From Gilliamella sp. Choc5-1 (GTDB taxonomy: Bacteria > Pseudomonadota > Gammaproteobacteria > Enterobacterales > Orbaceae), in contig NZ_LZHH01000025.1 in the NCBI RefSeq assembly GCF_001690595.1, forward strand, positions 1 to 36,447: 36,447 nt of DNA, in the 5' to 3' direction. Below are positions 1 through 8,694 of this stretch, in pieces. Position 1 is the stretch's first letter, and each line of letters starts with the position of its first letter. Under the pieces are notes generated by a model, which saw only the letters and a program-made list of their open reading frames with translations, ran no database searches and was not told where the DNA came from. The translations under genes were made by a program, and so were the position numbers.

Positions 1-1
1 T

Positions 2-316
2 GTGCCACAGGTTAAGGATCTGACTAACGCTGTTTGTTCTGGTATTGGCTCAGGTCCGAATTGCCAAGGCTCTATCGGCGCTACACCTCCATCAAAAAAT
101 AATAATTACCTGCGTACAATAGGTGCTGGATTATTTTCGGAGTGGGGCTTTATGTATCATTACGCTGGTGCGGACTTCGTTGACCAAAACTATTGGACAA
201 GTGACACGACTAGAATAGGGCAGTTTAGTGGTCAGTTTGATGTGGGAGCTAGTAACGGTGATATTTTTTGGTTCAGGACTTCTATTATTAATTATGGTCT
301 TTGCACCACCCCTTAG
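2..316 (+). CDS. C-terminal end of a possible surface/secreted protein (5' partial)
   Basis: The reading frame is open at the left window edge and ends at a TAG, so only about 104 residues are visible. The GTG at position 2 is simply the first possible start, and I regard the gene as continuing to the left. The fragment is rich in Gly, Ser, Asn, Thr and aromatic residues. It has three cysteines (two near its beginning, one five residues from the end in LCTTP) and no membrane segment. This composition fits the terminal, possibly lectin-like, domain of a large adhesin or Ig-repeat protein, but no motif proves it. A hairpin terminator follows about 110 nt downstream. I do not recognise the family; the surface role is inference from composition only. 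Confidence 0.4.
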   Translation: MPQVKDLTNAVCSGIGSGPNCQGSIGATPPSKNNNYLRTIGAGLFSEWGFMYHYAGADFVDQNYWTSDTTRIGQFSGQFDVGASNGDIFWFRTSIINYGLCTTP

Positions 317-424
317 TTTTTATGACTTAGTTATTAATCTTTATGGTGCTGATGATATTCTGATATTAATAAAGAATAATCAATAAAAGAATAAAATTCC
401 AGTGCGAGGAGGACAGCCAAAATA

Positions 425-449
425 GCAAAGCCTGAGAGCTTTGCATTTT
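425..449 (+). terminator. Rho-independent terminator after the left-edge gene
   Basis: A 7-bp perfect stem (GCAAAGC / GCTTTGC) with a 6-nt loop is followed by ATTTTAA. It lies about 110 nt after the stop of the partial plus-strand gene and before the convergent yigZ. The short T run makes it of moderate strength. Confidence 0.55.
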
Positions 450-565
450 AATGACTTAAAGTCCAAAAGCACTTTTATTAAAAATTAAACTTGATACAAC
501 AAAAGATAATCAATAAAAAAATTAATCTTTTATAAAATAAAATCAATATTCTACCTGAGTGATTC

Positions 566-1147
566 TTATAGTTCAATAATAACTCGTCCACGAGTGATGT
601 CGCTAATATTTTTTTGTAGGAGTTGCAATTTGTCTTTTGTGATAGCGACGTTTACTTTTACACCTTCAGCATCAAACTCTTGATTTTCAACAATGGAATC
701 AAGTTCCTTTAGACGATTTTCGATAATTGGCCATTCGTTATAATAACAGTGAAATTGTAGCGTTATGCGGGCAATGAGTTCAATTAGCTCAGCTTGTTGT
801 AAGCAGTGGCTAGCCGAACCGCCATAGGCACGAATTAATCCTCCAGTACCTAATTTTATGCCACCAAAGTAACGAGTCACTACTACAACCACTTGGTCAC
901 AATCTTGTCCTTCAATGGCTGAAAGAATAGGGCGACCTGCTGTACTAGTGGGCTCGCCATCGTCATTAAATCGGTATTGTTGTCCAATCTTCCATGCCCA
1001 GCAGTTGTGGGTGGCGTTGAGATCGCTTATTTGATTAATAAAGTCGGTGGCTTGTTCAGCTGATGTGACTGGCGCTGCATTGACAATAAAACGACTTTTT
1101 TTGATTTCTTCTGTTAACTCGGTAGGATTTGCTAATGTATATGGCAT
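566..1147 (-). CDS. yigZ: YigZ / IMPACT family protein
   Basis: A 193-aa protein of the UPF0029/IMPACT family; E. coli YigZ is about 204 aa. The signature is clear: EIKKSRF near the N-terminus, then FNDDGEPTSTAGRP and the glycine-rich VTRYFGGIKLGTGGLIRAYGG in the middle. The C-terminal third is the small YigZ/EF-G-like domain. The bacterial family has no firmly established reaction; the eukaryotic relative IMPACT regulates GCN2, but this should not be carried over. It is divergent from nfi with only a few dozen bases between the starts, so the two must share a compact promoter region. It stands alone on its strand, with no neighbour that hints at a specific role. Confidence 0.9.
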   Translation of the reverse strand: MPYTLANPTELTEEIKKSRFIVNAAPVTSAEQATDFINQISDLNATHNCWAWKIGQQYRFNDDGEPTSTAGRPILSAIEGQDCDQVVVVVTRYFGGIKLGTGGLIRAYGGSASHCLQQAELIELIARITLQFHCYYNEWPIIENRLKELDSIVENQEFDAEGVKVNVAITKDKLQLLQKNISDITRGRVIIEL

Positions 1148-1179
1148 GCTAATTCTGATAAAATCAATCTATTGGAATA

Positions 1180-1872
1180 ATGATACTGAACAGAATAAAA
1201 ATGTCTATCAATTTAGAACAATTAATGCAAACACAGCAGGCGTTAGCCAAGCAGGTTAAATGCGATGATGACTTTAATCCGTCAATAAATTACGTTGGCG
1301 GTACTGATGTCGGTTTTGAAGATAATGGCAAGATTACTCGATCAGCAATCGTTATTTTGCGCTATCCAACTTTCGAGGTTGTTGAGTATCATATTGCTCG
1401 GGTTGAGACAGGGTTTCCTTATATTCCTGGTTATTTGTCTTTTCGGGAATACCCTGCGCTACTTGCCGCTTGGCAACAGGTAACACAGAAGCCAGATTTG
1501 TTGTTCGTTGATGGACAAGGTGTTGCTCATCCTCGGCGTTTAGGTATTGCAAGCCATTTAGGTTTGTTGTTAGATATGCCAACAATTGGTGTTGCTAAAA
1601 AAAGGCTTTGCGGTCAATACGAAATATTACCTAAGCAAGTAGGTAATGTAACACCTTTACAAGACAAGCAAGAACAGATTGGTTGGGTTTTATGTAGTAA
1701 GAATAATTGCAATCCTTTATTTATTTCAACAGGTCACCGAGTAAGTCAAGGTAGTGCCTTAAAATGGGTTAATTTATGCTTGCGGGGCTATCGTTTGCCA
1801 GAACCGACTCGCTGGGCTGATGCGATAGCATCTAACAAGCCTTTGTTTAAGAAGTTTATTTATGCAGAATAA
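1180..1872 (+). CDS. nfi: Endonuclease V (deoxyinosine 3' endonuclease)
   Basis: Cuts DNA one base 3' of deoxyinosine to start repair of deaminated adenine. The protein (up to 230 aa; E. coli Nfi about 223) contains the family's conserved blocks: GTDVGFE with the first metal-binding Asp, [16 protein letters not shown], the [16 protein letters not shown] block with the second Asp, [12 protein letters not shown], and near the end STGHRVS and [12 protein letters not shown]. The start is ambiguous: ATG at 1180 has a weak GGAA upstream, while ATG at 1201 (MSINLEQL) aligns better with the E. coli N-terminus. The stop overlaps the trmN start by 11 nt, so the two genes are probably translationally coupled. 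Confidence 0.93.
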   Translation: MILNRIKMSINLEQLMQTQQALAKQVKCDDDFNPSINYVGGTDVGFEDNGKITRSAIVILRYPTFEVVEYHIARVETGFPYIPGYLSFREYPALLAAWQQVTQKPDLLFVDGQGVAHPRRLGIASHLGLLLDMPTIGVAKKRLCGQYEILPKQVGNVTPLQDKQEQIGWVLCSKNNCNPLFISTGHRVSQGSALKWVNLCLRGYRLPEPTRWADAIASNKPLFKKFIYAE

Positions 1873-2608
1873 TTCATTACCGTTAAAAAAAGGTGGCTTT
1901 ACTTTTAAGCGTTTTTTTGTGGCGCACGATAAAAGTCCAATGAAGGTAACAACCGATAGTTGTTTGTTAGGGGCTTGGGTTCCGATTGATTCGGCTCCGC
2001 AAAAGGTACTCGATATTGGCTGTGGTTGTGGTGTAATTGCGTTAATGTTAGCTCAGCGGTTAGAACATGATAACAGCCAAATTGATGCCATCGATATTGA
2101 TATGCAGGCGGTAGCACAATGTCAGCAAAATAGCCAACAAGCTGGGTTTACTTCGATTAATGCGATTAATGCTGATATTAATCAATTTCAGCCAAGTTAT
2201 GCGGTGGGCTATGATTTGATTGTGACTAATCCCCCTTATTTTGAATCTGCCGTTGATTGTCGCAATTCCCAAAGACAGTTGGCACGTTATACCGAATGCT
2301 TGAACTTTCAACAGCTTATTGACACAGTTAAGCGCTTACTAAAACCGAAAGGGCAATTTTGTTTAGTTTTACCTTATCATTTATCCAATCAGTTTAGGTT
2401 ATTATGTGAATCTAATCGGTTATATTTACTCCAACTGATGAATGTTAGATATAGTGCAGATAAAGACTTTTCGTTATCATTATTGGCTTTTTCATTTATC
2501 CAGGCTAATAAAATTGATGAGCAGCAATTGTGTATGCGAGATGGTGATGGGCGTTATTCTCAAGACTTCAGAAAGCTATTAGCTGACTTTTATTTATTTC
2601 GAAAATAA
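1862..2608 (+). CDS. trmN: tRNA1(Val) adenine(37)-N6-methyltransferase
   Basis: A 248-aa class I SAM-dependent methyltransferase of the TrmN6 (YfiC) family, which forms m6A at position 37 next to the anticodon of tRNA1(Val). Visible features: the family N-terminal block [21 protein letters not shown], the SAM motif [15 protein letters not shown], an acidic residue in IDAIDID at the end of beta-2, and the NPPY catalytic motif (VTNPPYF) of amino-N6 methyltransferases. Length matches E. coli YfiC. It overlaps nfi and ends 11 nt from the convergent permease gene, leaving almost no intergenic space. Confidence 0.92.
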   Translation: MQNNSLPLKKGGFTFKRFFVAHDKSPMKVTTDSCLLGAWVPIDSAPQKVLDIGCGCGVIALMLAQRLEHDNSQIDAIDIDMQAVAQCQQNSQQAGFTSINAINADINQFQPSYAVGYDLIVTNPPYFESAVDCRNSQRQLARYTECLNFQQLIDTVKRLLKPKGQFCLVLPYHLSNQFRLLCESNRLYLLQLMNVRYSADKDFSLSLLAFSFIQANKIDEQQLCMRDGDGRYSQDFRKLLADFYLFRK

Positions 2609-2636
2609 CGCCTAACTAATTAATTTGGTGTTATGT
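2602..2636 (-). terminator. Possible terminator shared by the trmN / permease convergent ends
   Basis: ATAACGCC at 2605-2612 can pair with GGTGTTAT at 2627-2634 (one G-U pair) around a 14-nt loop. Read on the minus strand, the hairpin ends in TTATTTT, fitting termination of the permease operon. It overlaps the last bases of both genes. The loop is long and the T run short, so it is only a candidate. Confidence 0.35.
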
Positions 2637-4029
2637 AGAAGTGTAAAATAGCGATGATAGCTAATAGGATGATTGCAATAGCGTACACTTTATCATGTAA
2701 GTAACTAAATGCTGGCAAAGATCGTTCCTTTCTGGCATAAAGGTAAAAACAGAGTCCCATACTATAAAGTATCATCGACAGTAATAAATAAACTGTGCCA
2801 CCAGCATAAATCAACCATATGCCATAAAGCGATCCTAAAGCGCCAATCATAATTAAGTAGGCTTTACCTTGTTGAACGGCTAATTTAAAAACAAAGAGAG
2901 CCGCCAGTAAATAGGGAATAAGCACCATTGAGGTTGATAATTGGATTAAGGTGTTGTAGCCAGATTGATAGTAGTGGGCAAGGATAATTAATACGGTTAT
3001 TAAACATGTTGTTAACCATAATGCGTTGGATGGCGTGCCTGCTTTGTTGAGTTTTCCAAAACAACTTGGTACTGTGTGTTGTGTGCCTTGGCCAGCTAAA
3101 AATAGCATTTCGGCCGCTAGCATTAACCATGATAGTAATCCACCACTGACTGACACAATTAAACCAATATTAATTAACGTTGCTCCCCAGCTGCCTACTA
3201 CATGTTCAATGACAAGTGCCATGGAAGGGTTTTTCATTTGAGCAAGTTCTTGTTGTGGCACAATACCAAGCGACAACACTGATACGCAAACAAGTAATAA
3301 GCTGGTAATAGCAAAGCCAAAAAAGGTGGCTCGGCTAATGCTGATGATGTTTTTGGCTCTAGCAGCATACACAGTTGCGCTTTCAATCCCTAAGTAGACC
3401 CAAACGGTATAGAGCATGGTGTTTTTTACTTGCTCGATAATTGAGCCTAATTGCGGTGTTCCCCAAAAATCTATCTTAAATGTCGATATTTTAAAGGCAA
3501 GGCTAACACAAACAATAAATAAACCAATAGGCACGATTTTCGCTAATGTTACTAGGCAATTTAATAAAAAAGCACGATATATTCCTTTTAATACAAAATA
3601 GTGCACTATCCATAAAAATATGATAGCCGTAATAACGGCAGGTAATGTAGTACCATGACCAAAGAAGCTCAAGCAATCAAAAGATCCTAATGCACTAAAT
3701 AAAATCACTAGGTAGCTGGTGCACGACATCCATGCTGATATCCAGTAGCCCCACGCTGCATTAAAGCCGATATAATCGCCAAAACCTTCACGCACATAGC
3801 CATATAATCCATCATTGATTTTGTAAAATCGAATCGATAAATACTGAAATATCCGTGTTAGCATTAACATGCCAAATAGGGTTATTATCCATGCAATTAA
3901 AATAGCGCCAGAGCCCGAACTTTCGGCCATGTTTTGTGGTAGGCTGAAAATACCGCTGCCTACAATACTGCCAACCACTAACAGTGTGAGTGGCAGGATG
4001 CCTAGCTTTTTTCTTACCGATGTATTCAT
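2620..4029 (-). CDS. arcD: ArcD-type basic amino acid antiporter (APC superfamily)
   Basis: A 469-aa inner-membrane transporter with about 12 hydrophobic segments, closely resembling the arginine/ornithine antiporter (ArcD, basic amino acid/polyamine antiporter) family. Key blocks are GSIVGSGIFSLPQNMAES in TM1, the GxG-type substrate-backbone site of APC carriers; YVREGFGDYIGFNAAWGYW around TM3; and WVYLGIESATVYAARAKN around TM6. It lies 51 nt downstream of the dimethylargininase gene in the same direction, so the two are likely co-transcribed. From that pairing I infer exchange of arginine or methylarginine against a product such as citrulline or ornithine. The exact substrate cannot be read from sequence, and the gene symbol is a family-level assignment. 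No arcA, arcB or arcC is nearby. Confidence 0.8.
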   Translation of the reverse strand: MNTSVRKKLGILPLTLLVVGSIVGSGIFSLPQNMAESSGSGAILIAWIITLFGMLMLTRIFQYLSIRFYKINDGLYGYVREGFGDYIGFNAAWGYWISAWMSCTSYLVILFSALGSFDCLSFFGHGTTLPAVITAIIFLWIVHYFVLKGIYRAFLLNCLVTLAKIVPIGLFIVCVSLAFKISTFKIDFWGTPQLGSIIEQVKNTMLYTVWVYLGIESATVYAARAKNIISISRATFFGFAITSLLLVCVSVLSLGIVPQQELAQMKNPSMALVIEHVVGSWGATLINIGLIVSVSGGLLSWLMLAAEMLFLAGQGTQHTVPSCFGKLNKAGTPSNALWLTTCLITVLIILAHYYQSGYNTLIQLSTSMVLIPYLLAALFVFKLAVQQGKAYLIMIGALGSLYGIWLIYAGGTVYLLLSMILYSMGLCFYLYARKERSLPAFSYLHDKVYAIAIILLAIIAILHFYITPN

Positions 4030-4080
4030 GTTGTTGTCTTATTATGTGGTTTAGTACGGTTAATATTTAATATAGATCGA

Positions 4081-4851
4081 TTAAAATCTTAGTGACATGC
4101 AACTTACGCCACCATCAATCTTTTGATATTCCGATGTATCAACTTCAATAACTTGATAACCAAGTTTTTCTATTTTTGCTTTTGTTGTTGGATAGCCCAT
4201 CGGCATTATTACGTGACCATTAACCCAAATACAGTTGGCAGCATAACTTTCTTGTTCGGGAATTTCGATAATATTAAAGCGTTGAAACTCTGGTTTAGTT
4301 ATAAATTCGCCTGCTGCTAATAGGTTATTGTTTTCTAAATAAGCTAAACCTGTTTTTAGATGTAATACTTTTTCAAGCTTAACTACCGAACCAGTTAATC
4401 CGTACTTCTCTAAAATAGCTATCATTTGGTTAGCACCAGCTTGGTTGGTTCGAGCAGATAAGCCAATATAGTAGTGGTTTTCAACCATCATTATATCGCC
4501 AGCTTCAACGGTACCTGGTGCGGTGATTCGCTCAACTTTATTGGGATAAAATCGTTCAATGGTGTCTGATATAATTTCGGTTTCTGCTCGGCGACTTTCT
4601 GCTCCAGGCCTTGTAATAATTGCACAATATGGGGTACAAAGCACAGCGTCTTCAACAAAGACTGAATCAGGAAAACGTTCGTCGGGTGGTAAAATAGTGA
4701 TATCAACATCGCACTGTTGTAATGCTCGAATGTAATTATTGTGCTGATCTAAGGCTTTTTGATAATTTGGTTTGCCTAAGTTGGATGATGTTAAACCATT
4801 AATTAGTGATTTAGCTGGTGTTCTTGCAATAATATGGTTAAATTTTTTCAT
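4081..4851 (-). CDS. N(G),N(G)-dimethylarginine dimethylaminohydrolase (DDAH)
   Basis: Hydrolyses methylated arginines (ADMA, MMA) to citrulline plus di- or monomethylamine. The protein strongly resembles the characterised Pseudomonas aeruginosa enzyme (254 aa) throughout: IARTPAKSLINGLTSS, LPPDERFPDSVFVEDAVLC, ITRPGAESRR, PGTVEAGDIMM, the catalytic His in VLHLKTGLAYL and the catalytic Cys in the C-terminal IDGGVSCMSLRF (Cys251 here). I place the start at 4851 (MKKFNHI, 256 aa) because an AGGAAA site precedes it by about ten bases and the length then fits the family. An ATG at 4908 would add 19 unlike residues. It is first in a two-gene operon with the ArcD-type antiporter. Confidence 0.9.
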   Translation of the reverse strand: MKKFNHIIARTPAKSLINGLTSSNLGKPNYQKALDQHNNYIRALQQCDVDITILPPDERFPDSVFVEDAVLCTPYCAIITRPGAESRRAETEIISDTIERFYPNKVERITAPGTVEAGDIMMVENHYYIGLSARTNQAGANQMIAILEKYGLTGSVVKLEKVLHLKTGLAYLENNNLLAAGEFITKPEFQRFNIIEIPEQESYAANCIWVNGHVIMPMGYPTTKAKIEKLGYQVIEVDTSEYQKIDGGVSCMSLRF

Positions 4852-5091
4852 TCTATCTATTTCCTTTTGTTTTAAATAATTATGCTTTATTTGTGAATAA
4901 TAATTCACATTTATGGCTTTATCAAGATGTAAAGTGTATTTTTATTCGTTTTTTGGAGGTTTTGTTGGTTTTTTATCTTGATTTATTTAGCTGAATTTAG
5001 ATAGAGTGGTGGTACATATCTATTTTTTATGCAATGAAAATGACTAACTTATTTTATTTTAGAAAGGAAAAGAGATAAAAGTATTCAAAAT

Positions 5092-5116
5092 AAAAAAAGG
5101 CACTAATTGTGCCCTT
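5092..5116 (-). terminator. Rho-independent terminator of apt
   Basis: Read on the minus strand, a GGCAC / GTGCC stem with a 5-nt loop is followed by seven Ts. It begins about 10 nt beyond the apt stop codon, the textbook position and shape. Confidence 0.75.
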
Positions 5117-5124
5117 AATAGTAA

Positions 5125-5676
5125 TTATTCGCCGTCAAAATTAACTAAAGTAAAGCAATCAATTCCCATATCCGTTAACTTTGTTTTTCCACCTAAATCT
5201 GGTAAGTTGATTACAAATGCGGCGTTTTCGGCAATGCCACCAGCTTTACGAATTAAATTCGCTGTTGCAGCAATTGTTCCACCTGTAGCAAGTAAATCAT
5301 CAATAATTAATACTCGTTCACCTGGTTTAATGGCATCAGTGTGAATTTCTAACGTATCTGTCCCGTACTCAAGCTGATATTCTTCTTTAAATACGTGGCG
5401 CGGTAACTTATTGGGTTTTCTTACTGGTACAAAACCAATATTTAATGCTAATGCAATTGGAGCTGCAAAGATAAATCCACGCGCTTCGGTGCCAACCACT
5501 TTATCTATTTTTTTATCTTTATAGTGATCGATTAATAGCTCAACCGATGTGCGAAATGCAACAGGATCTTCAAGCAGACTAGTAATATCACGAAATAAAA
5601 TCCCTTTTTTAGGGTAATTTGGTATGGTGATAATACTATTTTTAATAAGTGCAAGTTTTTCTTGTAATTGAGTCAT
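5125..5676 (-). CDS. apt: Adenine phosphoribosyltransferase
   Basis: Salvages adenine by joining it to PRPP to form AMP in the cytoplasm. At 183 aa it has the size of the E. coli enzyme. The PRPP-binding loop [14 protein letters not shown] is complete, with the paired aspartates. Other family blocks are [14 protein letters not shown] near the N-terminus and [14 protein letters not shown] for the flexible/adenine-binding part, plus RKPNKLPR. It is a single gene closed by a strong terminator and divergent from the VWA cassette. The 215-nt gap at 5677-5891 must hold both promoters; it is very AT-rich and I could not place convincing boxes. Confidence 0.95.
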   Translation of the reverse strand: MTQLQEKLALIKNSIITIPNYPKKGILFRDITSLLEDPVAFRTSVELLIDHYKDKKIDKVVGTEARGFIFAAPIALALNIGFVPVRKPNKLPRHVFKEEYQLEYGTDTLEIHTDAIKPGERVLIIDDLLATGGTIAATANLIRKAGGIAENAAFVINLPDLGGKTKLTDMGIDCFTLVNFDGE

Positions 5677-5891
5677 ATTAAATGTTCTCTATATCATTTC
5701 TATGAGAATGGACAATTTTTTATTATATACTCTCGCCATTTGGAATGGCAATAAACAAAAGTCAATATCGGCATAAATTAAAGTTCTTAACTTGTTTTTT
5801 TACATTTTTTTACAAATAAATACAATATTCAGACAGTTTATTTTATAAAAAGCAGATAATTGAATAAACTTCATATAAAAAAGGAAATAAC

Positions 5892-7244
5892 ATGAAATTT
5901 ATTAAATCACTTATTTTTATTGGAATTTCTGCCTTGAGCTTTTTGGGGAATGCTAAAACAAATAATCAAATACAGGTTCGTTCAGAATTGGCATCGCCTA
6001 TTATCTTAGAAAACTCAGAAGAAAAGAATTATTTAAAAGTGTCGTTAACTGGAATTGAGTTTGACTCATCTAAGCGTGTACCGATTAATTTAGCTTTGGT
6101 CATTGATCGTTCTGGTTCTATGTCTGGTGACCGTATTGAAAAAGCAAGAGAAGCGGCTATTCTTGCGGTTAATATGCTTAATAATGAAGATATGTTATCA
6201 ATTGTTGCTTATGATTCTGATGCTAAAGTTATTTTGCCATCTTCTAAAGTTACTAATAAACAAAAAATTATAAGATTGATTAATAAACACATTGTTGCTG
6301 GTGGCGGTACAGCATTATTTGCTGGTTTAAGTAAAGGTATTAATCAAGTTGAAAAGCAACTAACTAAAGATAAAGTTAATCGAATTATTTTGTTATCTGA
6401 TGGACAAGCTAACATTGGACCTTCTTCGGTTGGCGAACTTTCAGAGTTAGCCATTATTGCAGCTAAAAAGAATATTGCTATTACTACGTTAGGTATTGGT
6501 AGTGATTATAATGAGCAGTTAATGTCTTCGATTGCAAGTTATAGTGATGGTAATCATGTATTTATTGATGATACAGCAAAGCTTGAAAATGTATTTGTGC
6601 GTGAATTTAAAGATGTTATGTCTGCTGTTGCGCAAGATGTAATTATTACTATTCATTTGAAAGAAGGTGTTAAGCCTGTGCGTTTACTTGGTCGTGATGG
6701 TGTGATTAAAGATAATCAAGTCACAGTTAAAATGAATCAGTTGTATTCAAATCAAGAAAAGTATCTATTATTAGAAGTTATCCCAGAAAAAGGTAAAGTA
6801 GGGCAAAATAAAACACTCGCCAAAATTGATTTGCAATATAATAATTTATTAGAAAATAAAACCGAAAATGAAACCCAAGTCGTTAAAATTGCTTATACTG
6901 ATAATCAAGATGTAGTTAATAAAGCCATTGTTCATGAAGTCGTTGCCGAATCAGAAATACAAAAAGTTGCACTTGAAAATGAAAAAGCTTTAAAACTTTA
7001 TAATGAAGGTAAATTAGAAAAAGCAAGACAGTTATTGCAAGAAAATAGTAAAAAGCTTAGAGATCGAGCAGAAATGTTAAGCGAACGCGAGCCAGAAGTA
7101 AGTAGTAGATTAAAAGAACAAATGGATAAAAATAATATAATGGCTGATGCAATTCTTACCGATGATGAGAACACTTATCGTAAAAAAGTGACTGAAAAAC
7201 AGTATGAATCTAAGCAAAATATGAAAAGTGTGATAAAAAAATAA
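5892..7244 (+). CDS. Secreted von Willebrand factor A (VWA) domain protein
   Basis: A 450-aa exported protein. Residues 1-22 form a signal peptide (basic start, hydrophobic core, cleavage likely after GNA). A VWA domain covers roughly residues 62-240 and carries a complete metal-ion-dependent adhesion site: D72-R-S74-G-S76, T140 in GGGTALF and D170 in LLSDGQANIG. The C-terminal part (about 340-450) is charged and helical, with a TPR-like stretch around LKLYNEGKLEKARQLLQ. The ATG is preceded by AAAGGAAATAAC. Only 3 nt separate it from the histidine kinase, followed by a response regulator, so the three form one operon. I infer a periplasmic protein that feeds or is read by the kinase. Related bacterial proteins such as YfbK have no settled function. 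Confidence 0.85.
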   Translation: MKFIKSLIFIGISALSFLGNAKTNNQIQVRSELASPIILENSEEKNYLKVSLTGIEFDSSKRVPINLALVIDRSGSMSGDRIEKAREAAILAVNMLNNEDMLSIVAYDSDAKVILPSSKVTNKQKIIRLINKHIVAGGGTALFAGLSKGINQVEKQLTKDKVNRIILLSDGQANIGPSSVGELSELAIIAAKKNIAITTLGIGSDYNEQLMSSIASYSDGNHVFIDDTAKLENVFVREFKDVMSAVAQDVIITIHLKEGVKPVRLLGRDGVIKDNQVTVKMNQLYSNQEKYLLLEVIPEKGKVGQNKTLAKIDLQYNNLLENKTENETQVVKIAYTDNQDVVNKAIVHEVVAESEIQKVALENEKALKLYNEGKLEKARQLLQENSKKLRDRAEMLSEREPEVSSRLKEQMDKNNIMADAILTDDENTYRKKVTEKQYESKQNMKSVIKK

Positions 7245-7247
7245 CTT

Positions 7248-8692
7248 ATGAAAAAATTAACAGCGATTTTGTCTTTTTTTATATTAATAGTTGCTTTTAG
7301 CTATTTAGGTTGGCGAACTATTGAGCATGAGATCTTAATGCGCCAAACTAATCAGAAGCTATTAGCACAAAGTCAAATGAAGAATATAAAATCATCAATT
7401 GAATCGCTGTTAAATCAACGAGCTGTTTATTTTAATAGTTTGGCTCAGTTTTTACATAGCGATCAAACTGATATTGATGTTTTTTAGCATCACAAACCGA
7501 TATTAAAAATATCTTTAAGATCAAACATAATAAAATTGTTTATTTTAGCAATAAAACCGATCTGCAATGGAGCAATATTGTTGAATCAATTGAATACGAT
7601 AGTTCAATTTTAGTTAATCATCATTCTCAATCTGAGCAATTTCAACCTAAATTTGGTTGGTATCAATTCTATGATCATCTTATTTATTGGGTAATTGAAT
7701 CAGACACGATAATTGGTTTTGAGCTTTCAACCATTAATTTTTCGTTAAATGTGATTTGTTTATTTGACGATCAAATGTTAGCTGATAATTTTGTGTTATT
7801 AGATCACGATAAACAGATTTATGTTAATGGTGAACAATTGGCCGATAGTATCACTATTACGCTAGATTATCCATTACAGAATTGGAAATTAATTTATTAT
7901 TATCAATCGCCTAAATTATTAGTATTGTATTTACTTGGTGGTGGGGTTATTGGTTTATTTATCATTGCTATTAGTTTTATTGTTTTGTATTGCTATCGTG
8001 AATATACTCGAACATTACGATTAGCAAAACAACAAGTTAGCTTTGTTGGTCAGGTTTCACACGAGTTTAAAACACCTTTAACCAATATCACACTTTATGC
8101 TGAACTATTACAAGAAAAACTGATAGATGAGCCCGTGCCAATTTCAGATTATTTAGAGGTAATAACAAGTGAAAGCAAGCGATTGACAAGATTAGTACAA
8201 AATGTGCTTAATTTTAATAAGCCAGCCAAGCTGAATATTAAACCAGTCAATTTAACACACCTAGTTGAACGAGTTTATACTACTTTTAAACCTGTGTTAG
8301 CAAAGAAATCTTTACAACTTAATTTAATTATTAATTGTGATAAAAATTGCATGATTAATACCGATGAAGATAGTGTGTTACAAATTGTTAATAATTTTTT
8401 AAGTAATGCCGAAAAATATGCTGCAAGAGGTAAAAAAGTTGATTTGTTACTCAATAAAAATGACAAACAAACAATCATTACAGTTCGAGATTATGGTATC
8501 GGCATACCGAATCATTTAATCAGGCAGATTTTTAAACCATTTTATCGTATCAATTCATCAATAATAGAAGGTATTGCTGGTACAGGTATTGGACTTACCA
8601 TTGCTAACCAATTAGCACAGCAATTGAATGGCACCATTCAGGTTGTAAATGAAAACCCTGGCGTAGCCTTTTCGTTAATTATTATGGAGTAA
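7248..8692 (+). pseudogene. Sensor histidine kinase, interrupted by a one-base frameshift
   Basis: The first frame (7248-7487) encodes a TM segment and the start of a periplasmic domain, then stops at TAG directly after six Ts (GTTTTTTAG). Continuing in the -1 frame from that point, the sequence stays open to 8692 and encodes the rest of the sensor domain, a second TM segment (about 7915-8000), a HisKA H-box VSHEFKTPLTNI with the phospho-accepting His at 8060-8062, an N-box NNFLSNAEKYA, a G1 box DYGIGIP and a G2 box GTGIGLTIANQL. Restoring one T gives a protein of about 481 aa with normal kinase architecture. The first start in the second frame is GTG at 7751, which would give a kinase without TM1 and most of the sensor. 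It could be a true mutation, recoding by slippage, or an assembly error. It is 3 nt from both partners in the operon. Confidence 0.8.
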
Positions 8693-8694
8693 AA

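Noticed and set aside
3026-3241. Plus-strand frames inside the permease gene, and similar frames inside the A2M gene
   Set aside because: They are antisense shadows in genes with strong family motifs, and have no ribosome sites or recognisable domains.
7478-7492. Canonical -1 programmed frameshift site in the kinase gene
   Set aside because: The T6A tract is not in the phase required for the X-XXY-YYZ heptamer with respect to the upstream frame (GTT TTT TAG), and I see no clear downstream stem. Only single-tRNA slippage or transcription slippage remains possible.
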